Assembly (NCBI GenBank): GCA_019693395.1
Contig: JAAMXP010000144.1
Coordinates: forward strand, 1-43,870
Length of the DNA stretch: 43,870 nt
Source: Ettlia oleoabundans
Taxonomy: Eukaryota; Chlorophyta; Chlorophyceae; Chlamydomonadales
Direction of reading: 5' to 3'
Translations under genes and position numbers: made by a program
Notes under the pieces: generated by a model
What the model saw: only the letters and a program-made list of their open reading frames with translations
The model's database searches: none
Told to the model about the DNA's origin: nothing
Shown: one piece after another, positions 10,851-22,496 of the stretch
Position numbering within the stretch: position 1 is the first letter of the stretch
Layout: every line of letters begins with the position of its first letter

Positions 10851-13800
10851 CTACGCCTTCTCCAGCTGTGCGGGAACCTCCTTGACAGGGCTCAGCGGGC
10901 CGCTGATGCGGGTGCCCAGATAGGCGGAGGCCTGCTGGCTTAAGCGGCTGCTGAGACGTCCGCTGTCCAGCGCTGCGTGCAGCTCCAGGGAATCCTGACG
11001 GTGCATGCCGAGGTGGATGTCGGAGGACATCCCTGCAGGGTGGGTGGCAATAGAAGAAAAAATAAAATAATGAGAGGCACGCAGAGGCGACGGGCCAAGG
11101 AACGTCCAGGGGTTTTACTGTAAGTGGCTTGCTGCTTCCCTGGCACACTTGTAGAGAAGGGAGATTGTTGTAGGACCAGGAGGCTGCAGGGATTGTGAGA
11201 GGTCAAGCGAGCACGCAGATATGTAGGCATGCAGTCATAAGGATGCAGAGCAATGCTGCACTTACTTCTGACAACACCAACTGAGAATGACAGGCCGCCC
11301 CGGTTGTCTGGAGCAAGAGCCAGCGCTTCTGGGTCAATGGTGGTATGCTTGACCTGCACGAGCTATCCAGATGTGGTGGGTCTGCCCAGAAACTTGCATG
11401 CGGGACACAATCTAAAGCCGTTGCAGCTTAACATTGCTGGCATGCGAAACATACTGCAGGTTTCCCATTTGCTTGCTTGTGGGAGCTTAGGCATCCAGTT
11501 GGATTGCTCAGGCGTCCATCTCAGATACCGTACAGCTGTCATCGCAGCGCCACTGCGCCCCTACTTACCGATTTATAGCGGAAGCGGCGGGCGATGAAGA
11601 TGTAGACGATGAGTGTGAGGAACTGCGGCGAGGGCAGAACAGTCGCAGGGAGCCATGTCCAATTGGTTGTAGAAAACAGATCCGACAGCTGACATCATGG
11701 CACAGTCAAACCCTCTCAAGCTCGTTTACCCCCTTTCCGCACACACCACACACCATGAGCACGCTGAGCATCCAGAAGAAGTAGTCCATGTGCCCGTCAT
11801 TGACGTTGTTGGCCACCCAGGTGCCGTCGCTGATGGCCTGGACGATGATGACCAGGAGGGACGCCAGGTAGCTGCCTGCAGGATGGAGGAGGAGGAGAAG
11901 GCATGGATGGATGGGTGGGTGGGTGGTTTGTGGTTTATGGGAGAGGGAGGGAAGGCAGTCAGTGGGGCTGCTGAGCCAGCCAGCAAGGGAGGGCTAGGCA
12001 GTGGTGTATTGGGGAGGAAATCGGGAGATTTGAGTCGACAAGGTTTGGCGGTTGTGCTTCACTGATAAGCAGCCAACTGGGCGGAGCTGGCCAGGAGATG
12101 GGGAGGACGCTGCTAGGGTGCGCAATGGGCAGAACCGGGCAGGGTAGAGGCAGGACAACCCACCCAATGCAGTGGCCACAAGCTGTAAGGCCGAGCAGGT
12201 TGAGCGCATGGCGTCTGGTGCCTGGCTGTAGAACAGCTCCAAGCTGCCAATCATGGCAAACACCTCGGAGCAACCTGCAGCATATATATGGGGGGTGGAG
12301 AGCACGCGAATCACAGCAGCGAGCTGCTTCTGCCAAGTGAGGCTGTGCTGCTGTGCTGCGCATTTTGAGTGCGCTCCACGAAGGGTGGCCTTATGGCCAC
12401 TACTGTATTGTATTTTCTGTAGCATAGGATGATGTTCTATGCAGCGCAGTGGTACGTCAGGGGTACGCCTAACATGCTGGGTGTGCCACTTGCTGAGCTA
12501 GGCTACCCAAGTACACTCACCAATCAGGAAGTACTGCGGGATCTGCAATATGGGAAGGCAGGCAGGCAGGCAGGCAGGGCAGACAGTTGGGCAGACTGTA
12601 CAGTCAGACATTTAATGAGCAGGAGAGGGCGAGCAGGGACAGGGAGCAGAGCAACAGATGAGGCACATTTTCAGAGTGCTGGAAAGGGACTCTTGCAAAA
12701 TTTTTTTTCCAGCCTCATCAACTCTGTGCCGGCTAGCACAAGCGCAGCGTCATTCTGCATGAGCTGCACCGCGCGTGGAGCCACAACATCCAACCGCACA
12801 CAGGGCCATACGCACCTGCCACCATACGCTCATGGGCACCACAGGCGCTCCCGGAGCCGTGGGATCGTCGTCCTGCAGCCCATTGCTGTCCACAATGTTC
12901 AACCGCACAATCTCCACCACTGCAAGAAGCCGTGCAGGGTAGGTTGCTGGTTTAAGTGTCTCTCACACAACTGCGCAACATTGATTTCACCGACCGCAAA
13001 AGCATGCCAAAGCAACCCATCCAGCCACCCAGCTAAGCTCCGTCACACACATAAGCATCAGCCCCTACGTGCCGCTGCCAGCGTCATGGCAGATTGGGCT
13101 AAATGCCACCCACAACCAGCCCAACCTACCCTTCCAGCTCCACGGAACTATGAGGAATACAGTACCGGCACCACACGCCCAACCACTCACATATACACAA
13201 TCAGTCCAATGCAAGCTTATTCAAGCTTGATGCGCACCTGCCGCCGCAACCATGGCCATCATGGCTATCACATAGCCGATACCGATGCGCACGAGAAGTG
13301 AAATGGGACGGCCTCTTTTGGCGAAGAACGGGGCTATCACCATGTCGTACAGAGGCACCCAGATCAGCACAGAGATGGAGTCAAGCACTGCAAGGATTGA
13401 AGGGGGACAGCGGCGGACATTTAATACAATGTGTGTGGTCTCACGGACTAAACTCACGTGCAGGGTAACAGAGATTGTTGAGGATGGGTATAATACCATC
13501 TCTGCCTAGCATATGCAGCTTGCAGCTGCGTAAGGCAAGATAGCGCAAGCAAGGCTGCAATAGATATCCAAGCGGCGGCAGCAGTTGCCGAGCGCACCTG
13601 ACACCGTGGCAGGTGCAACCTTAAGACTGCCTAGCGAAGTATTCATCCCTTCCCCTTGCAAGATGAATAGAGTGGTCATCTGCGGGGCAGCAATGCGGCA
13701 GGGCAGCAAAGAATGGAAGATGAATTGAGTGGCCATCTGCGGGGCAGAAAGGCAGCAGGGCAGCCAGGAATGGAAGACGAATAGAGTGGTCATCTGCGGG

Positions 13801-16800
13801 GCAGCAAGGCGGCAGGGCAGCCAAGAATGCAAGATGTATAGAGTGGTCACCTGCGGGGCAGAAAGGCGGCAGGGCAGCCAAGAATGCAAGATGAATAGAA
13901 TGGTCATCTGCGGGGCAGAAAGGCGGCAGGGCAGCCAAGAATGCAAGATGAATAGAGTGGTCATCTGCGGGGCAGAAAGGCGGCAGGGCAGCCAAGAATG
14001 CAAGATGAATAGAGTGGTCATCTGCGGGGAAGAAAGGCGGCAGGGCAGCCAAGAATGCAAGATAAATAGAGTGGTCATCTGCGGGGCAGCACGGCGGCAG
14101 GGCAGCCAAGAATGCAAAATGAATAGGCAAGGATGACGGAGCAGCCGGGCAGAAAAGTTGCAGACCCGCAACCCAGGTAATCCTCAATGCTACACCAGTT
14201 AGATAAATGTCAACCAACCATCCATCCACCCACACCACCCACAAACCATGCTGCTTGCAACCAACCCCTATAGGCCCCACCTGGGCATAGATTGCGTTGT
14301 AGACGATGAGAGTCAGCATGATAGGGATGAGGCGAGCAACCGTCTTGAGCTCCTCCACCTCTGTCAAGGTCATCAGCCAGCGGTCACGCACCCCAGGTGC
14401 CGCCACCGGGGTGCATGCCTTTTCCAACCACTTGAAGCTGACCGTCCTGCTGGTAGGACACGGGAGGTGGGCTGGTCAAACGCCAAGTAAAATGGGTGGG
14501 CAGTAGGGTCAGGTTTGGGGCTCACCAGCGGTGATAAGGGTCGGGTTTGGCAACTGAAAAAGGCAGCGGCTGGCTGGTCATGCTGCCGACACACGTGGCT
14601 GACGGCTGTCAAAACCAGTGTGGGCGAGAAGGACTAGAGCCACACAACGACCGTAAGTGACACTCAGAACAACCCACACTGAAAAGAGGCTGTGGTGGTC
14701 GTGAACCTGGGACTCGTCAAGGCCACACTCACTTGCATGGTACTAGAGTTGACGCCAGCCAGCCACTGACCAAATAGAGATATGACGGCTGTGTCCACCC
14801 ACCTGTCCAGCTTGACCTGCCCTGGCACAATGCTCATCTCACCCTCCACCTCGTGGAGAGCTTTGGTCTCCTCCGGCACCTTTGCCTTGCGGTGGGCAAT
14901 GGCGCCAGCCAGCACCCGGGCCATGCGTGTGAAGGGAGAGCCGCCAGGGGGCATGCGCCTGCACAGGAAGGAAGGACCGAGTTTCAAGTTATTGAAAAGG
15001 AACAGAGGTGTTCAGCTCAAGTCAGCAGCGTGCCTTGCAGTGGAGGCAAAATTATTCAGCTTGTTGTGTCATTTCAGGGCAGCCTGATGTTGGATGGGAA
15101 GTGCCCAGCAGTCGGCGCAAGTGCAATGGCGCTGTCTTGTTGCGCAAGGGTGCAACCACCAGCGTTGCCAATGCCCACCAGGCTGCTCAGGCCAAAGCTT
15201 GATGCCTGAACAGCAGCATCCCACGCGTTGCCCAACCATTAACGCATTTCTAGAAGGAAAGGAGGTGGGGCACACGTGCATACCCACCTATAGAGCTTGC
15301 TCCCACAGACGAACACGGTGATGGCGATCTGCAGGCCGCGAGAGCCGAGGTGCCTTGGTCAGCACGAGATTCATGTGCTCCCAACCGCCAACATGCAAGC
15401 CCCCATACAGATCGCTTTCTACACCCGTATCAGTTCACCACAAGAGTACCACCGCCATCAACAACCCAGTCAGCAAAACAGACCGACCTAATCATGAGAG
15501 GAACAGACAGGCCACCCACCCACCACCACTCGACGGTCCTCACCGCAAAAGCAACCGCAGGGATCAGGAAGCCCTCAAACCAGCCCACGTTGGTTTGAAT
15601 GTTCACAATCACTGCGAACCATAAAGGACATTGACGGCTAAGAAAACACGAGGGACTGGCAGGTGGATCAGCACATAGGAAGAAATGGATGTGCAGCATA
15701 GTTCCAAATGCTAGCCATTTTCGCCCAAGCAGCAAGAATTTGGGTGTCACAGATATACCCAGACAAAACCAACTTATGGCATGCTGCTCTCAGTCTGCCA
15801 GCCAAGCCGGGCAATCACCTGTTGCACTGATAAGGGCTCCAACGTTGATCGAGAAGTAAAACCTGCGCCAGTACGGGAGGCAGACAGGTCAGGCAAGCAA
15901 GTTGGCAGTAAAACCCTGCGCTTTTCGTTGTAAGCCCTCCTTTTGTCGCAGCATCCTTGTGCCCAACCGCCTCACCAAAGGCCATTGCCAGACAGCAGGC
16001 ACTCTGGCATTAACAGCCCTGAAACCAATACAACGCGCACAGACATCACCGACAACACCAACAACAATCGATTTAGCAAGTGGCTCAAACTTGGGAAGGC
16101 GGCGAGCCGCCACAAAACTCCTATATCACACAAAAGTCCTACCAGTTGAAGAAGCGGGGGATGAGTCGTGCCTCTGCTGGCTTGGAGTCGTCAAACTGAT
16201 CAGCGCCAAAGGTGGAGACACAGGGCTTGATGCCGCCTGTTCCCAGTGCAATTAGGTACATGAACGCCTGCGCAGATGGATGTGGATGATTGTGAGGGCG
16301 AGGGTGGATGGGCTGGCGGCAACCGCACGTGTAAAAGCTGCAATGCGTTGGTTGAGCAGGTACGACCAGGCCAGGCTGCAGTATGCCTCCCCTTGGGACC
16401 AAAAACATTTCTATAAGACATGCGACAAAGTAACTACTATAATCTTAGTATACAATGCGGGGCGGACTAGACCAGGCAATCACTCAAGGGCGCCCCCGTA
16501 CAAATCAACGCACCCAGAAGAAAGCCAACTGGCCGCTGGTGGCAGTCTGTCCGGCCTCGGGGGTAAGGCTGGGCACGCCGGCAGACACAGCCAAGCCTGT
16601 CAGGCCCACTATGTACTGCAGCGAGTGCATGAAACAAAACCGGGCATATTGTTAGGCATGTTAAAGACTGTCTGATTATGGATGGCGGAAGCGAGATATG
16701 TGGACCGTGTTTGCGTGATCAACTGCCACAGGAAGAAGTTTGTTGGGCTCGCCTCAATTGTGGTGAGCAGGGCCCTCCCAGTCGGTTTGAAGTGCTAGTG

Positions 16801-18128
16801 GACGCAAGCTTGCATGCAGGTGGCATGCCGGTACTGTGACCGTGCTCTCTCCCTCAGAAGCACCATAGCAGGTATGGTGTCCCTGGTTGCCCCTGCCACA
16901 GCCAGTAGTGCCCACCACTGAAGCTGTGCAGTGCGCTGAGTTAAACCGGTCACACACCGCGGCCCAGGCACGGGCGCAGACACAGAAACGCAGTCTGCCA
17001 TTCCTTGACAAGCTCTTACCATGGAGCTGAAGCACAGGATGACCCAGTAACGCCCCATGTATGCATCGGCCAGAAAGGCACCCAGGAGCGGAGTCAGGTA
17101 GCAGGTGCCTGCAGGGGGTGACGGCGCAGCACCCAATCCAGGAACTTTCGATGGAACTTATGTGGTAGAAAAGTGAACCCCTGGCGAATACGGCTTCATA
17201 GTAGTAGCGTAAGAGGGCACGCCTGTGGGCTGCGGTAGCGTCGCCTTACCTGACCAGGCATTCACTTGAGCGGCGGCAGAGCTATTTGACTCGTTCAACA
17301 CGCCCGTCAGATAGCTGGAGGCACATAAATCAAGAACAGGATTATCGGAGAACTTATTCAACGTAGTATAAAGCAGCATGCAGGATGCTGGATGAATGCA
17401 TCAGCGCATCGAAGAATGGCAAGATATGCAACTCCTTGGGTAAACTGCGTCACCCACAAGAAGAGGAGGGAGTAGGGTGTGATGTGACACTTTAGCAAAC
17501 CCTAGAAACCTCACGTGATGATGTTGGTTGCAATTCCATAGTAGGCCAGCCGCTCGCAAAACTCATTGACTGCAATAGCAGGCAACACGTAGGAAGGCAG
17601 CTTTATGCCCTTGTGCAAACCGTCAGACATACAGTCTCACTCAAGATTAATTAGCGCTTGTCGCAGGCGGACTGGAGACCGGCGGGCGTGGCGGGCCATG
17701 CTTGCCACGCACCTAATATGAAGGGAGCTCGGGTCACCATGGGGGACTGTAGGGCATAGGAGGATAGGGAAGGCACAAGAGTTTGAGGGGTCTGCAAGGC
17801 AAGCTCTCACTTTGCCGCTGGTGGCCCCGCTGCCAACAGGCGCGTAGGGCAGGCAGTGCCTGGGGGTGCGGAGCTCAAGCGCCGCGGCGCTCGCGAAGAA
17901 ATGCATGCACCACAGCGGCGGAGGCATCACATCACCCACCTTCCAAAGCGTCAGCTCCTCCTCCTCCGGTTGTTTGTCATGATGCTCAGTCTGTTCCCCG
18001 CACTTGACTGAGCTGTCCTTATCTCCACCCTTGCTTACGAGCGGCACTGCTGATGCCGCCTCGCCGCCGTTAGCGGCGGCGTCCTGCAGGGCCGCGTCAT
18101 TCTCGGGCAGCGCCCCAGCTGACGCCAT
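10851..18128 (-). CDS. NPF/POT family proton-coupled transporter (NRT1/PTR), 684 aa
   Basis: Twenty exons sum to 2055 nt with all phases matching: 18128-17940, 17609-17515, 17314-17250, 17108-17020, 16615-16514, 16267-16143, 15862-15819, 15611-15544, 15328-15288, 14958-14803, 14446-14281, 13679-13598, 13387-13238, 12919-12816, 12542-12521, 12274-12164, 11875-11754, 11622-11569, 11353-11266, 11032-10851. The product is a major-facilitator protein of the plasma membrane or tonoplast that moves nitrate, peptides or other small solutes with protons. The substrate cannot be read from sequence. Visible marks are the proton-coupling ExxER motif (EFCER, residues 79-83), the PTR2 signature [18 protein letters not shown] (about 189-206), [27 protein letters not shown], and PQYFLIG...EVF...EFFY-like [14 protein letters not shown]. 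Exon 15 is a 22-nt microexon. The acidic N-terminus (about 60 aa) and the C-terminal tail are soluble. Intron 11 contains a 57-bp repeat array that includes the acceptor of exon 12. Confidence 0.95.
12555..12579. repeat. Short (CCTG)n tract at the acceptor of NPF exon 15
   Basis: About six CAGG units on the plus strand, i.e. CCTG on the transcribed sense (minus) strand, ending about 12 nt before the AG of the 22-nt microexon. It therefore occupies the polypyrimidine-tract position. Confidence 0.8.
13657..14126 (-). repeat. 57-bp tandem array, eight copies, each with a 3' splice acceptor and the first bases of NPF exon 12
   Basis: The marker CATCTGC (CACCTGC in one copy) recurs exactly every 57 bp at 13677, 13734, 13791, 13848, 13905, 13962, 14019 and 14076 on the plus strand. 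Read on the gene strand, each unit holds a C/T-rich stretch, CCCGCAG, then the first 23 nt of exon 12 or a close variant. The lowest-coordinate copy is the real exon start (13679). The unit is 19 codons long and open in the gene's frame ([19 protein letters not shown]). All eight copies keep the CAG although other positions vary. A partial ninth copy fades out near 14126. Confidence 0.93.
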
Positions 18129-18447
18129 GTTGCCTGGCTCGTCCTTCAACAGCAGTTTTTGCCGGAAAGAGCAACAAACCGGACCCGCGAGTTTCGGATC
18201 CCCGGTTTGTCCTACCCTGAGACGGTTCATGTACTTGCACACAGGTACAGCGGGTGCAACCTCTAATCTTGGGTTAACCCTTCCTGCTGGTGCCTAATGT
18301 CATGCTAAGTCCTTTACAGTAAGTGAGTCCTTTACAGTAACCATCAAAGGCAGAGGTAAGAACTATATGCACCAAAAAGCAGAGGAGCGGCATCGCTGCA
18401 TGCGGTATCAACATGACTCATTTATATCATCGACATCAATGTCATTG
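18129..18447. promoter_or_regulatory. NPF upstream region / DUF1997 3' flank (319 bp) with duplicated TGTAA
   Basis: This compact spacer between two genes on the same (minus) strand must hold the DUF1997 3' end and the NPF promoter. A 15-nt element is duplicated with an 18-nt period (18308-18322, 18326-18340). Each copy contains TGTAA on the minus strand (18314-18318 and 18332-18336), the green-algal poly(A) signal, about 110-135 nt after the DUF1997 stop. Confidence 0.5.
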
Positions 18448-21400
18448 TCATGCGGCAACCTTTTCTGGCACAACTGCCAGATGCATCGCTTGCTCATCTC
18501 CATGCCGCCGCCGCTGCTGCCCCTCCTGCACCGTGGCTGCTGCATCGGCAAACAGCTCCCCTACCGGTGCATCAAGCTGCCTGCTGCCACCCCCGCTGCC
18601 GCCATCACCGCCGCCGCCGCTGCCGGGGCCAGATACGCCCGCCCACCGTTGATAGTCAGCAGCCAGCAGATCGAGAAAGTTGGGCAGAGTGGCGGTCAGC
18701 ACTGCCCGCAGCAGCAGGCTGCCTGCAGCTCATGGGGCAGCAGGGGAGAGTAGCAGCAGTGGTTGGCAAACTCTTGACGGTGGATGGAATGCCGAGAAGA
18801 GACCAGACACTGCGCTGCTACCGGAGGAGGCAGCAGGTTGACAGCAGGCATTCTGGCATCAATGAAGGTCATCAACGCAACAGGCAGAATGTTTGACATG
18901 TACAGAAATTTGAATAGGAACAAATGGGTGGTCAGCCACCTCCACCCACCTGCGTAGCCCAACAGCGCGTTTGGCACGACCTTCAGCGCCCCAGGCACCC
19001 GCACAGCCATGGTGACATGCGCGCGGCAATGCAAGGAGGCCTGCTGAGAACGAGACTGCTGCTGGTTGGTGCCAGGAGCCTCGGACGCTGGCGCCACAGC
19101 ACCACCATCGCTACAACTGCTGCTGTTGTCAATGCAGGTGCTGCTGCTGGATCTGCTGCTGCTCCCATTACCATCGGCATTTCCGCTCAGGCTGCTGCCC
19201 ATAGCTGCTGACACGGATGGGGCCAGGAGCGGTTGGATGCACTCACGACTACTGCCGCTACTGTCGCTGCTGCAGCCCGCCCCGTCACTCAATTCCGCCA
19301 CGGCCAGGTCCGCCACTGCCAAGTCAGCAGCTGCCAGCTCATCCAACTCTTCATCCTCATCATTGAACTCGTGGCTAATGTACACGTGCTGCCCGGGGAA
19401 AGGTGCAGCGCCAGCCGCGGCGGCAGCCGCCGCCGCTACAGCGGCTTCACCCTGCCGCACTTTAATCGCTCCTGTCGATGCTGCTGCCGCGGCACCAATG
19501 CTGCTGCCAACCCTGCTGCTGCTGCTGCTGCGCCCATTGCTGCCGTTGGCATGATACTGCAGCAAGGTCACATTCACATCTCCTGCTGCAGGGCTATCCG
19601 CCAAACCCTCCGCGGTGTTTGCAACTACAGCCTCTATTTCTCCTGTTCTGCCTGCTTTCCCTTCCTCAGGTGGCCATGTCCTGCCACGAGCTGCCGCAGC
19701 CCAGCGGCGCAGCCGGAACACCGGCCGCCCCGGCAGGTGGTCTGGCGGACGGGGCAGCGCGGGCAGGCGGCGCCTCCGCCGCTGGCTGATCACAGCACGG
19801 ACGTTCAGCTTAAAGGCCTGCACACGATACAGCCGACATACGGAAGACAGGTTGCTTCACAGGAATAGTAAGCATTCACAGGAGTAGTAACCAGGGGCGA
19901 AAAAGCAGGCACATTCCTAAGCTGTGAAAGGAAAAACTTGCATCGGCACATGAAAGTAGGGCTGCATGCCTTTGTGCAAACTGCTGCTGCACGAGTGTCC
20001 CAGCAGCGGAGTAGCGCAGCAGCTGCGCGGCCTAGCAGGCAACTATGTTGCCCAAGCCACTGCCCAGTTGCTGCAGTCACACACCTGATCCAGCTCAGGA
20101 GAGCCCACTGCAGCACGTGTGCCCAACAGGGTGACCCGCTGCTGCTGTGGCTCTGAGAGCACGCTGCGCCATCCACATGGAAGCAAGGAAAGAGGATCGA
20201 AAGCATGTGCGAAGTGGTGGTCACGGGTTGGTGCAGGTGAGTGCAGCAGGGCATGGTGGGCTGCTGCCCAGTTTGCGCCCAGGCCTGATTTCCTTGAGCC
20301 AGCAGACCGACGTAATATGGGAACCGACCAACGGGACAACTGCTCTGTGATGTGGCGCATGTGACACATACTGCACTGCACTACATGCAAGGCACCCACC
20401 TGATATAGATCTCTGGCTGCAAATCCACATTCACCAAGTCCTGCAGCGGCAGGCTGAACCGAAACTGCCCGCCCTCCTCCCTGCATTGACAGGCAGCAGT
20501 GGTTGACGTGCACAGCACCGTTGGGCTGCTGATTACAGCCAGAATCTCTTTACATAGTATTCAAATACCTGTACATCAACCATAACCTGGTCAGCCCATC
20601 CATCTTGTCCGCTGGCCGCCAAGCAGGCTGGCTGGATGCTGCAACCATCCACTCACCGTGAAATCCACTTAGGATCTAGCAAGGAATATTGGTCAACTGG
20701 AAGCGCGAGATAATCAGAAAGGAGCCTAGCCCTGCCACCACCCCTGCCGCTTTGCTGGCTGCTGCTACCGCCACCATCACGGCTGCTGCTGCTGTAGTCG
20801 ACAGTCTGCCTGTCGCCGATGTCGCTGGTGCTGCTGGGTGCGTAGCTGGAGCTGCTCCCATGCGCCTGCTGCGGACCAGCAGCGGATGGCTGCTGTCTGT
20901 CCAACAATTCTGGAAGTGCTGCTGCGGACGCTGATGCCAGAATTGAAGGCCCGGGCACGGGCTGATTTACGGCTACACGAGAGCTGTACACAGCCCCAAA
21001 CTGCACCCACCGCTGGGGAGCGGCGGCAGAGTCGGACGCGGCGGCAGACGAGTTGCTGTCGCTGCCTGCCTCCTCAGGGCCTGCACCCCACTTGGCACGT
21101 TCTCCCAGCGCTATAACCCTGTTAATGACCTGCGTTAGCATTACATGAGCATGGGACTATGAGTCGACCAGGCGTAACACCCACGGCAAGCTGGGCAGCG
21201 ACGGCAGCGGCGGCAAGCAAACAACACCGGCAATGCGGCCATAACCGTTCATTTCTGGGATGATAGAGTGCCTAACGGATTCGATGGTCGCCTCCTGATA
21301 CGCTCCGAACAGGCGGTGCTCATGTTGGCGCCGGTGGCAGGCCAATACCGCCGGCCAACAACAGCAGGCTGCTGGCCTCTCACACTAATCACCGCCCGAC

Positions 21401-21570
21401 ACTATGCAGGACGCCCGAAACGAGTCACCCACCCTAATTGCCTTCTCCAGGGGCTCGTAGGGCGTATCAGGCCTCGCGCTACACACCACTCCCCGCATTT
21501 GCCGCCTCTTCGCCTTTCTGCTCACACAAGTGCAGCATCCTACACTGGTGGTGGAGACTGCCAGCCGCAT
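18448..21570 (-). CDS. Chloroplast-targeted DUF1997 family protein with a large low-complexity insertion
   Basis: Well-supported exons are (21128 or 21141)-20657, 20480-20400, 20163-20085, 19817-18950 and 18722-18448. Starting at the in-frame ATG at 21141, these give 595 aa with all phases correct. Two further 5' exons are likely: 21570-21433, which starts like a chloroplast transit peptide (MRLAVSTTSVGCC...), and 21294 to about 21228 or 21181. The junction into 21128 is uncertain. DUF1997 motifs are split over exons: YLALPVDQYSLLDPKWISR, FRFSLPLQDLVNVDLQPEIYI, RVTLLGTRAAVGS, AFKLNVRA, then VPNALLGYAG and LPNFLDLLAADYQRW. The family occurs in cyanobacteria and plastid-bearing eukaryotes and its biochemical role is unknown. 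Exon 4 carries roughly 220 residues of Ser/Ala runs and an acidic patch inserted in the middle of the domain. The Gly-rich C-terminal tail is also unusual. Confidence 0.85.
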
Positions 21571-22496
21571 GGCGCGCCTGGCAAACCCCTACGCCTGGCC
21601 TCGGGCAGTCTGCACGTGCCGGAAAGGTTTCGCGCATCAACTTGCCGTGGTTGCAACCGTCATCGACTCGCTGCCCATGGGCATCAGTGGTCATGCCAGG
21701 CGCAGCATAGCGGCAACATCGAGGCGGCTGAGCTGCTGCGCACAGCAGCCCAGGGAGCCCTTTTCTGGTTTGCAATATTGCCCCTCACACAACAGCCTGT
21801 CTAGACCATCGCCGATGTTGAGTGCGATGGTAGGCAACAAGAGCGGAGTCGGTCAAGGACGGGCCTGGATGCCGAGCAATGAGCCCATGCTTTGACTTTG
21901 CACTGTGAAGGGCTGTTTCCCCAACACAGCTTGTAAATCAGTTGTTCCAGCAATTTCTGAATATTCATGAAGGCGGGTGGCTCATGACGTTTGTAGATCA
22001 TGGCAGCGCAAGCAATGTGCAGCCGGACCGGTTGGCGCCAGCGGTAAGCGTATTGCTACGCTTGCAGAGGGCGCCTGCATTGCCGCGTCGACAAGTCCGG
22101 TGCCGATGTGCAGGACAAGTAATCACATTGGCCTCGCCGCAGTTCTGGCCCTGCCCCGACACAGAAGGCTGTTCATTTCATCGGGACTTTAATCCGCCTC
22201 CCAGGCCTCCAGCTGTTCCCCTATTGCGCTTCGGCCAATTCGAGCTGTCGTTAACCTTATGTGCGTCCAAAACAATGCATGTACTGATGCACCTCTTGCA
22301 CAGCGCCGTGCGCCGTGCGGAGCCCCTCCCTGCCCGAAACCCTGCCAAAACCCCAATGCCACGCCCTGTCTCTCCGGCGTAAATGCTTATTGCTTTTTTG
22401 AGATTGTAAGTCCTAGGTTTCCCTGTCCCGCTTCTCCTAAACAAAGCCGGGGCCGAGGCCCGCGCCAACCTCCCTTCTCCTCGAATATGATCAGGC
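21571..22496. promoter_or_regulatory. Divergent intergenic region (DUF1997 / SDE3-like helicase), about 930 bp
   Basis: Both flanking genes start here in opposite directions, so it should contain two promoters or a shared one. I see no TATA box or repeat worth naming. Open frames such as 22178-22531 (minus) lack recognisable motifs and are not called. Confidence 0.5.

Noticed and set aside
13506..14171. Open frames of 135-268 codons on both strands over the 57-bp array, possibly a repeat protein gene or a CRISPR-like array
   Set aside because: The unit length is a multiple of three, so several frames stay open automatically. The array lies inside the NPF intron and reuses its acceptor and exon start. 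It has contiguous repeats without spacers and the genome is eukaryotic, so it is not CRISPR.
19066..19868. Long plus-strand open frames opposite the DUF1997 insertion
   Set aside because: They are reverse-strand reflections of CAG/GCN-type low-complexity coding sequence, giving Leu/Ala/Ser runs without conserved motifs.
21268..21804. 178-aa open frame on the plus strand upstream of the helicase
   Set aside because: The minus strand here carries the likely transit-peptide exon and a second small exon of the DUF1997 gene with proper splice sites. The plus frame has no motif.
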